Below are positions 1 to 8,429 of a DNA stretch of 64,000 nucleotides, piece by piece. Each line of letters opens with the position of its first letter. Position 1 is the stretch's first letter. Under the pieces are notes generated by a model that was not told the origin of the DNA, made no database searches, and saw nothing but the letters and a program-made list of their open reading frames with translations. Location of the stretch: NCBI GenBank assembly GCA_937920515.1, contig CALEUG010000027.1, positions 25,566 through 89,565 on the forward strand, written 5' to 3'. The stretch comes from an uncultured bacterium. Lineage in GTDB: Bacteria > Acidobacteriota > Aminicenantia > Aminicenantales > Saccharicenantaceae. Position numbers and translations under genes: made by a program.

Positions 1-1145
1 AGAGCATCCTGGCTGTTCCCATCATCTACGAAGAACAGGTCATAGGAGTCATTGAACTTTATAACAAATGCATAATGGACAGCCTGGTGCCGGAGGGCTT
101 CAGCCGCGAAGATCAGCAGATCCTGAGAGGGCTGTCAGAACACGTCGGCATCGCCATGACCAAGCTCAACCTCATTCAGTACGACGCCCTGACCGGGCTG
201 CTGCGGGCCGAACCCTTCTTTGACCGGATCCTCCAGAAAGTCAACTCCATGAGCAAGAGAAAAATAGAAGAAGGGGCCTTTGCCATGGTCATGGGGGATG
301 TGGACTGGTTCAAGCACTACAACGACCGCAACGGCCATGAAGCCGGCAACCGGCTGTTGCAGGAACTGGCCGCGATTCTGAAGCAATCGGTCCGGGAAAA
401 TGATTTAATCTGCCGCTACGGAGGCGAAGAGTTTCTGTTCTTTCTTAGCGGCGTCACCACCCTGGAGGAAGCCTGCCAGCTTACCGAAAGAATCAGGAAA
501 AATGTCGAAGACCATTATTTTCCTTACGAAGAATTTCAGCCCAGGAATAACCTGACCATGTCCTTTGGCGTCACCGTCTTCCCCCACAAGAAAATTGAAG
601 ACGACGGCCAGCTGACCCGGGAAGACCTCAAACACCTGGTGCACGAATGCGACCTGGCCCTGGCTGAAGCCAAGGGAAAAGAGACCTGGCGTCTGCCGCC
701 CTCAGAGGCCCAGAGCCGCCCGGCCACCAAGAACATGGTGGTGGCCTATTCGCGCGACTGGGAAAGAGAAAATCACCTCCGCCCGACCGTAACCTACCAG
801 GAAAAGCTGTTCCGCGAAAAGCGGCATTTCCAGAGGCATTACACCTCCACTATCTTGATGTACCGCGACGACGGCCAGCTGAGGGTCTGCAAGACCATCA
901 ACCTCAGCCTGGGCGGAGCCAAAGTTCTATCAGAGAGACCCCTGCCCGCTTCGGGGACGATGGAAGTTATCCTGATCCTGGGCAAGAAAGCTCACCCGCT
1001 GAAAGGCGAAGTGGTCTATTCAGAAAAGGCCAGCCCCGACTCCGGCACTTTTTACACCGGACTGAAATTCAAGGAACTCAGCGGCGATGATTTCCAGATC
1101 CTGGAGAATTACTTCAGGGAAGTGCAGAAAGAAACCTTTAACTGA
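1..1145 (+). CDS. GGDEF diguanylate cyclase with C-terminal PilZ domain (5' partial)
   Basis: The frame is open to the left window edge, so the N-terminus is missing. Bases 3-74 encode what looks like the end of a GAF sensor domain (VIGVIELYNK). A GGDEF domain follows, with the active-site loop GGEEF at bases 420-434. Five residues before it sits an RxxD inhibitory site (REND), so product inhibition by cyclic-di-GMP is expected. The last 100 residues form a PilZ domain with both signature elements, RHFQR and NLSLGG, which bind cyclic-di-GMP. The protein should therefore make the messenger (GTP to c-di-GMP) and also sense it. A coiled-coil gene and an HD-GYP gene lie just downstream. Catalysis is inferred from motif conservation; the signal sensed by the GAF part is unknown. 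Confidence 0.93.
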   Translation, partial: SILAVPIIYEEQVIGVIELYNKCIMDSLVPEGFSREDQQILRGLSEHVGIAMTKLNLIQYDALTGLLRAEPFFDRILQKVNSMSKRKIEEGAFAMVMGDVDWFKHYNDRNGHEAGNRLLQELAAILKQSVRENDLICRYGGEEFLFFLSGVTTLEEACQLTERIRKNVEDHYFPYEEFQPRNNLTMSFGVTVFPHKKIEDDGQLTREDLKHLVHECDLALAEAKGKETWRLPPSEAQSRPATKNMVVAYSRDWERENHLRPTVTYQEKLFREKRHFQRHYTSTILMYRDDGQLRVCKTINLSLGGAKVLSERPLPASGTMEVILILGKKAHPLKGEVVYSEKASPDSGTFYTGLKFKELSGDDFQILENYFREVQKETFN

Positions 1146-1178
1146 TAAATCCACCGAAAGAACCTCTCTAGTTTAGCT

Positions 1179-2486
1179 TCAGGCCTCCAGCTCTCTCTTA
1201 AGAGCCCCGTAATAAATCGAGGCCGGAGTGGTCCTGGCCTTAAAGGAAGCTGTAAGGTTGATTATATTCTGCTCGAACCGCGACAGGTCATCGGACAGGC
1301 TCCAGTTCTGAACGGCCAGCTGGTCGGACAGTTCCTCCAGGACTTGCTGGTTGAGTATGTCCTGGGTCAGGGCCGGGAAGCGGAAATTTTTCTTGGTGGC
1401 CAGAAATACAACCCGCAGCAGATATCGCCTCACCCCTTCCTGCAGACTTATGATTTCCTGCTTCAGGTAAAACTGTTCCTTGGCCGCGGTGACAAAGGCC
1501 ATCTTGTAATTCAATTTGCGGGCCTCATTGATCGCTGCCCTCAACCTGCTCAATAATTCTTCCGCTTCCAGTATGTTCTTCTTGCCTTTCTGGTAAAAAC
1601 CGATCGGGCTTGACCCGTTGGCCGGCTCTTCCCGGTAAAATTCCTCCAGGTCCTTCCGGGTTATCGGCTCGAAGCTTTCAGCCTTAGCCTCAGAAGCCGA
1701 AGGTTCCTCTTGCCTTTCGGCCTGCCTGGATTCCAGACGACCGGCAATTGTTTTCCTGATTTCTTCAGCCAGTTTATCTGCCAGGGTCGGCCCGGCTGTT
1801 TCTTTTTCAACGGGAAAGGTCTCGGCTTCGGCCGGCTTCTCCTGGGCGGCTGGTGGTTCCAGCGGCGGTTGCGGCTCAACTGCCTCTACCGCCTGGCCTT
1901 CCTGCTCCTCCCCTGCAGCGGAAGGCTGGGGCTGAGTCAGGCCGCTCTCCAGGAGCAAAAGCTCCTTGACTTTCCTGAGCTTTTCTAACTCCGGGGTAAG
2001 GTCCAGCTCCGGTCTTTCAGTCTCTACTGGCCCGGGAATCTCTGCCTTGAGCCCGAATTTCTCCTCCAGGCCCTTCTTGAGAACCTCGGCCTGTTCCAGC
2101 GATTGCCGCCTCAGCTCTTCCAGCTCCTGGTGTAATTGGCTGATGGCAAGGATATCCTCCGAGGTGGCCCGCGTTAATTTTTCGATTTCCTGCTGCCGGC
2201 CGGCAATTCTTTCCAGGCATTCCCGGATTTTTCCTGAAATTTCCTGCCTTCTGCCTTCAAATTGCTCCCAGACCCGGTCGTACTCTTCCAGGGCCAGCCA
2301 TTCCCTCTTAACCGCCTGTTCGATTTCGGCCAGCTGCTGTCGGGCCAGTTCTCTCTCCCTCTGGATTCTCTCTTCAAGGGATTTTTCAATTTCTTCCCTT
2401 TGCCGTCGGAGATATTCTTCCAGTTGATTTTCAATTTCCTGGATGATGGATGCCGGTCTCTTTGTCAAGTGGCTATCTTCGCTCAT
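1179..2486 (-). CDS. Coiled-coil protein of unknown function
   Basis: I do not recognise a named family. Residues 15 to about 165 are almost continuous charged heptads rich in Glu, Gln, Arg and Lys, a long coiled coil. A low-complexity linker rich in Pro, Glu and Ala follows (about 185-270). The last 150 residues are a less charged, probably helical domain ending in YYGALKRELEA. There is no signal peptide or membrane segment, so it is probably cytoplasmic. The ATG is preceded by a weak AAGGAAC ribosome site. It lies convergent to the GGDEF-PilZ gene and divergent from the HD-GYP gene, so a structural or scaffolding role near cyclic-di-GMP signalling is possible but is inference only. Confidence 0.75.
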   Translation of the reverse strand: MSEDSHLTKRPASIIQEIENQLEEYLRRQREEIEKSLEERIQRERELARQQLAEIEQAVKREWLALEEYDRVWEQFEGRRQEISGKIRECLERIAGRQQEIEKLTRATSEDILAISQLHQELEELRRQSLEQAEVLKKGLEEKFGLKAEIPGPVETERPELDLTPELEKLRKVKELLLLESGLTQPQPSAAGEEQEGQAVEAVEPQPPLEPPAAQEKPAEAETFPVEKETAGPTLADKLAEEIRKTIAGRLESRQAERQEEPSASEAKAESFEPITRKDLEEFYREEPANGSSPIGFYQKGKKNILEAEELLSRLRAAINEARKLNYKMAFVTAAKEQFYLKQEIISLQEGVRRYLLRVVFLATKKNFRFPALTQDILNQQVLEELSDQLAVQNWSLSDDLSRFEQNIINLTASFKARTTPASIYYGALKRELEA

Positions 2487-2720
2487 TGCCCGTTCCTTTG
2501 CCTGTTATTCAACCCTGGCAAGGCTATTCTAAAATCAACCCGGTAAGGCTGTCAAGGATAAAAGCGGGTGAGCCTCTCGGGGAATTATCATATAGAGCGG
2601 GGGGAAAGGGATTAGCCACAAAAGGCGAGCCGGTAACCAAAAAATCACCCCGCTCCAGGACGCCGTCCTGTCTGGCTGTCAGAAACCGAAAGAATTCCAC
2701 GGCTATTTTTTTCAAAATAC

Positions 2721-2749
2721 TTGCCTTGAGTTCCAATTTGATGTATACA
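2721..2749 (+). promoter_or_regulatory. Sigma-70-type promoter for the HD-GYP gene
   Basis: TTGCCT (2721-2726) and TATACA (2744-2749) are separated by 17 bases. Each matches four of six consensus positions. The start codon is 22 bases beyond the -10, giving a leader of about 14 bases with no clear ribosome site. Confidence 0.4.
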
Positions 2750-2770
2750 GGATTAAGTAAATAAGTAAAT

Positions 2771-3901
2771 ATGAGCCGCGGAGCTAACCATAACCATCAG
2801 CTGAAAATCATCCTAACTGTTCCCGAAGGTAGATTGCGGCAGCAGCTGGCTGAAATCTGCCGTCAGTTTCAGGTCGGAATGGAAGAAATATCTGACCTGT
2901 CTCTTCTTTCCTCTGCCAGCAGCCTTAAAAATGCCATTCTGGTTTTCTACTCCGAACCAACCGGAAACCGGAAAATCCTGGCCTTCCTTAAACAACTGAA
3001 AAAGTCCTGTCCGCGCCTGAGCCTCATCCTGCTGACCTCACCGGTGGCAACCATAGAGTTCCTCAAACCCCTGGAAGAAAACCTGCTGGATTTTGTCTGC
3101 CCCAGGAACAACCTCCCGGTCATCTTCTCGGCCCTGAGGTCGGAAATCCAGAGGTGGCAACTCAGGCTGGAAAACGAGTACTACCTCAAGAACCTGACCA
3201 AGCTCAAGCTGGAACGGTCACGGCACATCCGCAAGCTGCTGGAACTTGAAGAAATATACGATACCACGGTGGAAAACCTGATGACCGCCCTTGACCTAAG
3301 AGACGTGGAAACCTTCGGGCATTCGCGCACGGTCTCCAGGTACAGCCAGGTCCTGGCCGAAGTCCTGGGCCTCAAGGACCAGCCAACCCTCGACCACATC
3401 AGAAAAGGAGCCCTGCTCCACGACATCGGAAAGATTGCCATTCCCGATTCCATTCTCAAGAAGCCAGGACCTCTGGCCCCCGACGAATGGGAAAAAATCA
3501 AGATGCATCCGACGCTGGGCTACGGTTTGATCAAAGAGATGAAATTGCTTAAAGAAGTCGGCAACATCATTCTTTACCATCACGAGAAATACGACGGCAC
3601 GGGATACCCTCGTGGCCTGAAGCAAGAAGACATTCCGCTGGAGGCCAGGATCTTTGCCCTGGCCGATGCCCTGGATGCCATCACCTCCCACCGGCCCTAC
3701 CGGCCGGAACAGGATTTTCTGACCGCCCGGCAGGAAATAATCAGGAATTCCGGCACCCAGTTTGACCCGGTGGTGGTTGAAGCTTTCTGCGCCCTGGACA
3801 TCGACCACTGGGAAAGAATTCGTTTCGAAACGACCAGGCTGCTGCCTTCGTTTGAGGATTACCACCGGCTGATGTCCGGCCGGGGCAAGCAGCCGCAATA
3901 A
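2771..3901 (+). CDS. HD-GYP phosphodiesterase with degenerate receiver-like N-terminus
   Basis: Residues 160-350 form an HD-GYP domain with the metal-binding pair HD at 217-218 (LLHDIGKIAIPDSIL) and the diagnostic HHExxDGxGYP at 270-280. Proteins of this family hydrolyse cyclic-di-GMP. Residues 10-120 have the alternating strand and helix pattern of a response-regulator receiver, but the expected phospho-acceptor Asp is absent: the strand reads ILVFYSEP. It is therefore probably a pseudo-receiver. A helical linker joins the two parts (about 125-170). The GGDEF-PilZ gene 1.6 kb upstream could supply the opposing activity. The start has a promoter but only a weak ribosome site. Confidence 0.92.
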   Translation: MSRGANHNHQLKIILTVPEGRLRQQLAEICRQFQVGMEEISDLSLLSSASSLKNAILVFYSEPTGNRKILAFLKQLKKSCPRLSLILLTSPVATIEFLKPLEENLLDFVCPRNNLPVIFSALRSEIQRWQLRLENEYYLKNLTKLKLERSRHIRKLLELEEIYDTTVENLMTALDLRDVETFGHSRTVSRYSQVLAEVLGLKDQPTLDHIRKGALLHDIGKIAIPDSILKKPGPLAPDEWEKIKMHPTLGYGLIKEMKLLKEVGNIILYHHEKYDGTGYPRGLKQEDIPLEARIFALADALDAITSHRPYRPEQDFLTARQEIIRNSGTQFDPVVVEAFCALDIDHWERIRFETTRLLPSFEDYHRLMSGRGKQPQ

Positions 3902-3927
3902 TAAGTTCGCTCCGGTCTGGCCGGAAT

Positions 3928-4776
3928 TCAACCCGGCTTCCTGACCGTCATCACCCGGGGCCAACCCGCATAATCAGGAGTGATTTCCGGCCCGGACCAC
4001 CTCCGGTCAAACAATTTCCGTACTTCATTTTCCTGGCCGGCCCCGAATTCAAATACCAGAAATCCCCCCGGTCTCAGGCAGAACCAGGACTGGCTGACCA
4101 GCTTTTCAATCACCTCCAGGCCGGTCAGACCGGCCACCAGGGCTTTCCGGGGTTCGAAATCCCGCACCGGCCGGTCAAGCTTTTCCCAGTCGTCTGCAGA
4201 GACGTAGGGCGGATTGCTGACTATAACCTCAAATTTTTGCTTTCTCTCGATAAAATAACGGAGCAGGTCGCTGTGAACAAAGGAGATATTCCTGACCCCG
4301 TTTTTTCTGGCGTTCCAGGCGGCCAGAGCCAGGACCCGTCTTGATACATCGGAGGCCACCACCCTGGCCCGGGGTTTCTCTCTGGCCAGGGAAACGGCTA
4401 TGTTGCCGCAGCCGGTGCCCACGTCCAGGATTCGCGGGTTTTCCGGAAGGGGTAAGGACAGGACTTTTTCCACCAGCAGTTCGGTCTCCGGCCTGGGGAT
4501 CAGCACCAGTCGGTTGACCCTGAACTCCAGGCTCCAGAATTCTTTACGGCCAAGGAGGTAGGCCACCGGCCAGCCGCTCAGCCTTTTTTCAACCAGGAGG
4601 GACAGCTTTCTGACCAGCCGAGGGGACACCGCCGAATCCAGGCGGCGGAAAAAATCCGATTCGTCCCAGCCAGCCGCCTTCTGAATCAACAGGCGGGCTT
4701 CCAGGAAGGGGCAGGCTGATAAGGAAAGCTTGAAGGCGGTGCGCCGGAAGAGCTGCTCCAGATTCTTATATCTCAA
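3928..4776 (-). CDS. prmC: Release factor glutamine methyltransferase PrmC
   Basis: PrmC transfers a methyl group from S-adenosylmethionine to the Gln of the GGQ loop in release factors RF1 and RF2. The 282 residues contain the SAM-binding loop DVGTGCGNIAVSLA and the catalytic NPPYVS motif, after an N-terminal helical domain that recognises the release factor. The start is a TTG overlapping the last 11 bases of prfA, the gene for its substrate. This gives the common rpmE-prfA-prmC order and suggests translational coupling. It ends 26 bases from the HD-GYP gene on the other strand. Confidence 0.96.
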   Translation of the reverse strand: MRYKNLEQLFRRTAFKLSLSACPFLEARLLIQKAAGWDESDFFRRLDSAVSPRLVRKLSLLVEKRLSGWPVAYLLGRKEFWSLEFRVNRLVLIPRPETELLVEKVLSLPLPENPRILDVGTGCGNIAVSLAREKPRARVVASDVSRRVLALAAWNARKNGVRNISFVHSDLLRYFIERKQKFEVIVSNPPYVSADDWEKLDRPVRDFEPRKALVAGLTGLEVIEKLVSQSWFCLRPGGFLVFEFGAGQENEVRKLFDRRWSGPEITPDYAGWPRVMTVRKPG

Positions 4777-5869
4777 CTTGCCGGTCCGCTGACAAACCTG
4801 CTCTGTTTTCTTCCAGGGCCCTTGTCTGGAAATGGATGACCAGTTTATCTATCAGCTCGTCCAGTTCACCGTCCATGATGCTTTCCACGTTGTGGAAATT
4901 CTCGTTCAGACGGTGGTCGGTTATCCTGGACTGGGGGAAATTGTAGGTTCTGATTTTTTCGCTTCTTTCGCCAGTCCCCACCTGCTTTCTCCGGTCCCGG
5001 GAAATCCTGCTCATCTGCTCCTGGCGGGCGATATCAAGCAGCCTGGTCCGGAGAATCTTCAAGGCCTTTTCCCTGTTCCGGTGCTGTGATTTTTCATCCT
5101 GGCAGGAGACCACGATACCCGATGGCCTGTGGGTCACCCTGATGGCCGTATAGTTGCGGTTAACATTCTGCCCGCCGGGCCCGGAAGCTCCAAAAGCTTC
5201 TATCTTCAGGTCCTTTGGATCCAGCTTCAGGTCAATTTCTTCGGCCTCGGGCAGGACGGCCACCGTAGCCGTTGAAGTATGAATCCGCCCCGAGGCTTCG
5301 GTTTTAGGAACCCGCTGCACCCGGTGAACTCCGCTCTCATATTTGAGGAAAGAATAGACCCTCTTCCCCTGGATGTTAACGATGGCTTCTTTAATACCCC
5401 CGATCGGCGAATAGCTGACGTCCATGAGTTCCCACTTCCAGCCCTTATGCTCGGCATAACGGGTATACATCCGCAGCAGGTCCTGGGCAAAAAGAGAGGC
5501 CTCATCTCCCCCGGCCCCGGCCCTGATTTCCAGGATGACATTCTTTTCGTCGTTGGGGTCTTTCGGCAGCAGCAGTCTCTTCAATTCCTCTTCCAGCCGG
5601 TCCTTTTTTCCCCTGAGCCGGTCCAGTTCGGCTTCAGCCAGCCGTTTCAGCTCGGGGTCAGACTGGCCCTCGGACAGGATGGACTCGGCCTCGCCGAGCT
5701 CCTGCACCACTTTCTTGTACTCATCATATTTTCTGACGACGGGTTCCAGCTCGGACCTTTCCCGGGCCAGTTCCTTTATTTTCTGTGGACTGGAGGAAAT
5801 GTTGGGGTCGGAAAGGAGGACAGTAATCTGCCTAAACCTGTCTTCTAAGACCTTTAATTCCTGAAGCAT
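4766..5869 (-). CDS. prfA: Peptide chain release factor 1
   Basis: RF1 reads UAA and UAG in the ribosomal A site and triggers peptide release. The 367 residues match the family length. The GGQ loop is intact in GASGPGGQNVNRN, and the codon-reading tripeptide is of RF1 type (PKT in VQRVPKTEASGRIHTS), not the SPF of RF2. The N-terminal third is the usual helical domain. It starts five bases after the rpmE stop with almost no independent ribosome site, so it is probably translated by coupling. prmC, which methylates its GGQ glutamine, overlaps its 3' end. Confidence 0.97.
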   Translation of the reverse strand: MLQELKVLEDRFRQITVLLSDPNISSSPQKIKELARERSELEPVVRKYDEYKKVVQELGEAESILSEGQSDPELKRLAEAELDRLRGKKDRLEEELKRLLLPKDPNDEKNVILEIRAGAGGDEASLFAQDLLRMYTRYAEHKGWKWELMDVSYSPIGGIKEAIVNIQGKRVYSFLKYESGVHRVQRVPKTEASGRIHTSTATVAVLPEAEEIDLKLDPKDLKIEAFGASGPGGQNVNRNYTAIRVTHRPSGIVVSCQDEKSQHRNREKALKILRTRLLDIARQEQMSRISRDRRKQVGTGERSEKIRTYNFPQSRITDHRLNENFHNVESIMDGELDELIDKLVIHFQTRALEENRAGLSADRQVEI

Positions 5870-5874
5870 ATGGT

Positions 5875-6084
5875 TTATTTTTTGGTCTTGGTGGCATATT
5901 TTTTCCTGAATTTTTCAACCCGGCCGGCGGTATCCACGATTCTCTGTTTGCCGGTGAAAAAGGGATGGCACTGGGAGCAAATTTCCACCCTTATTTCTTT
6001 CTTGGTGGACCTGGTCTTAAAAGTATTACCACAGGCGCAGATGACCGTGCATTCCTGGTATTCCGGATGAATTCCTTTTTTCAT
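5875..6084 (-). CDS. rpmE: Ribosomal protein L31, zinc-binding type
   Basis: This is a 69-residue large-subunit ribosomal protein. Cys16, Cys18, Cys36 and Cys39 (ICACG and CSQCHPF) form the zinc site of the C+ type of L31. The lysine-rich tail and the segment [18 protein letters not shown] are characteristic. The ATG has a good ribosome site (GAGGAG, eight bases upstream). It heads the rpmE-prfA-prmC set. No zinc-independent paralogue is visible in the window. Confidence 0.97.
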   Translation of the reverse strand: MKKGIHPEYQECTVICACGNTFKTRSTKKEIRVEICSQCHPFFTGKQRIVDTAGRVEKFRKKYATKTKK

Positions 6085-6137
6085 GAGCTCGTCTCCTCTT
6101 ACTCTTAAGGAGATTGATTATAGCAGGTTTTGGTTGG

Positions 6138-7001
6138 TCAGTAAAGGACGCCCTGCTGCCGGCATTTCTGCTGGAAAAGGTCCCAGTCCAGACTGAAATT
6201 TGCGGTTTTTTCCACGTGTTTTGATATTTCCCGATAAATTCTTGATTCCAGGTAATTTCTGAGGGTCTCGGTCAGAGCCACAACCTGTTCTTCGGCTCGC
6301 CATTCGTACACCCGGCCGTCTTCATCCCTCAGGCACCCGAGGTAGACGGCCCAGGCCAGATGCCTGAAGGAAACATGGCTGAATTGCCTTCTGATAGCCT
6401 TGATTTCACCCTGTTTTATGGGGTCGATGAACTGAAAATACCTCGAAAAGAGCAGGGCGTTATGAAAATAGGCTGGAAAGGCCACCAATGCCTCGATCTG
6501 GATAAGCCTGCCCAGATGGAGAAAAATTTCCAGTATTTTCTTGGAAAGGCTGAGACCGGGCTTATTCTGCCCCGGAAGCGGCGGATGTCGTTCGTCAAAG
6601 CTCAGGCGCGGGTTCTGCAGGGTCAGCCACTCGAACAGCAGACAACGCTGGGGAGGCAGCCGGTAGCCGTGCCGGGCCGGGGCGGTAAACCGGACTTCGG
6701 CTTCCCTTATTTTAAGGTCAACGACCAGCCTGTCCGGGTGTTCCTCCTCCCAGTAAATAAGAAGTCTCTGGACCGGATAATCGGAAGAGTCCAGCCGGTA
6801 TTTGATCGGCCAGAGATTCTTTTTCCTGGCCTCCCGGAAAAAACTCTTCCTGGCCAGAACGGCCATAACTTCCTTGAGGGTATAACGACCCAGGAAGAGC
6901 AGCGATCCGCGGGAAGGACCGAGCCGGGAAAACATCTCCTCGTCTTTAAGGACAGGTTCATTTTCCCAGAAGGGTTCAATCTTGCGGTCATTTTTGGTCA
7001 T
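6138..7001 (-). CDS. Conserved-looking hypothetical cytoplasmic protein
   Basis: I do not recognise this 287-residue protein. It has no signal peptide, clear membrane segment or cysteine cluster. The first 120 residues are rich in aromatic and basic residues and mix strands with helices (for example LLIYWEEEHPDRLVVDLKI). The rest is mostly helical. The ATG at 7001 is preferred to the in-frame TTG just before it. It sits between rsmD and rpmE on the same strand with short gaps, so co-transcription with translation-related genes is possible. Codon use is like its neighbours. Confidence 0.7.
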   Translation of the reverse strand: MTKNDRKIEPFWENEPVLKDEEMFSRLGPSRGSLLFLGRYTLKEVMAVLARKSFFREARKKNLWPIKYRLDSSDYPVQRLLIYWEEEHPDRLVVDLKIREAEVRFTAPARHGYRLPPQRCLLFEWLTLQNPRLSFDERHPPLPGQNKPGLSLSKKILEIFLHLGRLIQIEALVAFPAYFHNALLFSRYFQFIDPIKQGEIKAIRRQFSHVSFRHLAWAVYLGCLRDEDGRVYEWRAEEQVVALTETLRNYLESRIYREISKHVEKTANFSLDWDLFQQKCRQQGVLY

Positions 7002-7055
7002 CAATCACCGACCCGATAAACTCCAATTACATTCTATAAAATTAGTGGCCTTAAT

Positions 7056-7649
7056 TCAATCGCCGGCGGCAGAATTGCCCTTTCCTGAAGAAGCAGCCAC
7101 TATTTCCCCTGAATAAAAAGAAAAAATATCGTCGCCAAAATCAACCCGGCGCAGAAGCCTGAAATCTTCCAGCGAGGGTGAATAGTGGCGGTGATGCCTG
7201 ATGATGAGAAGCCCTGCGGGTTTCAGGACACCACGTTTCCTTATGACCCTGAGCGGGTTTCGCTCCACCAGCATTTTATATGGTGGATCCAGGAAAATAA
7301 GGTCAAACTTTACTCCCTTCTTTCCCAGTTCGATTATTGCCCGGTTGAATTCCTGGTTCATGACCAGGCCCAGGTCTTCAGCCTGGCATCTGGCCAGGTT
7401 GGCTTCTATAATTCTGGCAGCCTGGGGAAGTTCCTCGATGAAAACGGCCCGGCTGGCTCCCCGGCTGAGAGCTTCAATCCCGACCGAACCAGTCCCGGCA
7501 AAGCCGTCCAGGAAGAAGGCATCCACCACCCTGGCCTGAAGTATGTTGAATAAAGAACCACGGAGCTTGGCCGGAAGCGGACGGACTGCCGGGTCGGGCA
7601 CCATCTTCAGCTTCCTTCCCTTGAATCGACCACCTATAATTCTTATCAT
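7056..7649 (-). CDS. rsmD: 16S rRNA (guanine966-N2)-methyltransferase RsmD
   Basis: RsmD methylates G966 of 16S rRNA using SAM, acting on assembled 30S subunits. The protein begins with the family's typical MIRIIGGRFKGRKL. The SAM-binding motif FLDGFAGTGSVGIEALSRGA follows near residue 47, and the catalytic motif FLDPPYKM lies near residue 120. Its 197 residues are normal for the family. It lies 11 bases from the upstream secreted-protein gene on the same strand. No coaD follows, although rsmD is often next to it. Confidence 0.95.
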   Translation of the reverse strand: MIRIIGGRFKGRKLKMVPDPAVRPLPAKLRGSLFNILQARVVDAFFLDGFAGTGSVGIEALSRGASRAVFIEELPQAARIIEANLARCQAEDLGLVMNQEFNRAIIELGKKGVKFDLIFLDPPYKMLVERNPLRVIRKRGVLKPAGLLIIRHHRHYSPSLEDFRLLRRVDFGDDIFSFYSGEIVAASSGKGNSAAGD

Positions 7650-7659
7650 CTTTTCAATC

Positions 7660-8259
7660 TCAATAATAAATCAGAAGGCTCCCGGCCCCGGTTTCCACCC
7701 GGGCAATTCCCTCCGGAAGGTCATACCAGTCGTTCAGGTGACGGGCTTCCAGCCCCCTGGTCCTGGCCACCAGGTCTATCAGGGCGTTGACAATCTCGGG
7801 CTGGACCCTCCGGGTCTCCAGAAAGAGGCTGCTGAAATTCAGTCTGACCCGGCGCGCTTCCTGTTCTATTTTAGCCGCGAAATACAGGTTGCGATTGCCG
7901 GGAAGGCCCCGGGAATCAAGGTCAATAATTACCCAGCCCTCTACCCGGTTGCCCGGAACCAGCTTCAACCGCAGCGATTTCAGGCCGGGATTATGTTCCG
8001 ACAATAAATACTGAAAAAAAGCGCTTACCTGTTCCTGGCTGAATTCGGCCACCAGACCCTGGAAACGACCTTTATCCCGGCTGAAGCTGGCTGCTTCTTC
8101 CAGAAAATTGATTATCCTGAGAATATCATCCAGCCCGTCCACCCTGTTCAGGCTCTCCAGATTTTCCACGAGACAGGCTTCCACCGGGCCCGGACCGGGA
8201 AACAGAATGTGGCAGAGAAGGACCGGGGTGAAAAAAGCCGTCCGGAAACTCTTGCTCAT
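7660..8259 (-). CDS. Predicted secreted protein of unknown function
   Basis: The 199 residues begin with a basic N-terminus and a hydrophobic core (TAFFTPVLLCHILFPGPG), consistent with a Sec signal peptide. The body alternates polar and hydrophobic residues in the manner of a beta-rich fold (SLRLKLVPGNRVEGWVIIDL, then LYFAAKIEQEARRVRLNF). This resembles lipid-binding domains loosely, but I cannot assign a family. There are no catalytic motifs. The gene is directly upstream of rsmD on the same strand, and its start has only a weak ribosome site. Confidence 0.65.
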   Translation of the reverse strand: MSKSFRTAFFTPVLLCHILFPGPGPVEACLVENLESLNRVDGLDDILRIINFLEEAASFSRDKGRFQGLVAEFSQEQVSAFFQYLLSEHNPGLKSLRLKLVPGNRVEGWVIIDLDSRGLPGNRNLYFAAKIEQEARRVRLNFSSLFLETRRVQPEIVNALIDLVARTRGLEARHLNDWYDLPEGIARVETGAGSLLIYY

Positions 8260-8362
8260 TGATTAAAATGCTACCAGCATTCGGTCCGTTTGTAAATTTT
8301 TTCAGGCAGCCAGTTTCGTCCATCGACCTGAATTTGCTTCCAGGACCAGCCGGCCGGTTTCC

Positions 8363-8391
8363 TTGACAGGGTATGGGCTGTAAACTATACT
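8363..8391 (+). promoter_or_regulatory. Strong sigma-70-type promoter of thiC
   Basis: A perfect -35 TTGACA (8363-8368) and a -10 TATACT (8386-8391) are separated by 17 bases. The thiC ATG begins 37 bases after the -10, so the leader is only about 30 bases, too short for a TPP riboswitch. Confidence 0.75.
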
Positions 8392-8429
8392 GAGTTTTGA
8401 TAATACTCTCTAAAGAAAGTCAAAACTCA
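8391..8429 (+). promoter_or_regulatory. Perfect 10-base inverted repeat across the thiC transcription and translation starts
   Basis: TGAGTTTTGA (8391-8400) is exactly complementary to TCAAAACTCA (8420-8429), with 19 bases between. The left arm begins at the last base of the -10 box and the right arm ends on the A of the start codon. It may be an operator with two half-sites 29 bases apart. If transcription starts further upstream, it could instead be a hairpin that hides the start codon and holds the ribosome site in its loop. Confidence 0.6.

Noticed and set aside
2524..2736. Minus-strand 70-codon frame with protein-like composition (SPFVANPFPPALYDNSP) upstream of the coiled-coil gene
   Set aside because: It has only a TTG start without a ribosome site, its frame stays open into the opposite-strand HD-GYP gene, and a promoter for that gene overlaps it. 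It might be a remnant, but support is too weak.
8260..8428. TPP riboswitch upstream of thiC
   Set aside because: None of the conserved CTGAGA or ACCTGA-type elements are in the right order, and the predicted leader is about 30 bases.
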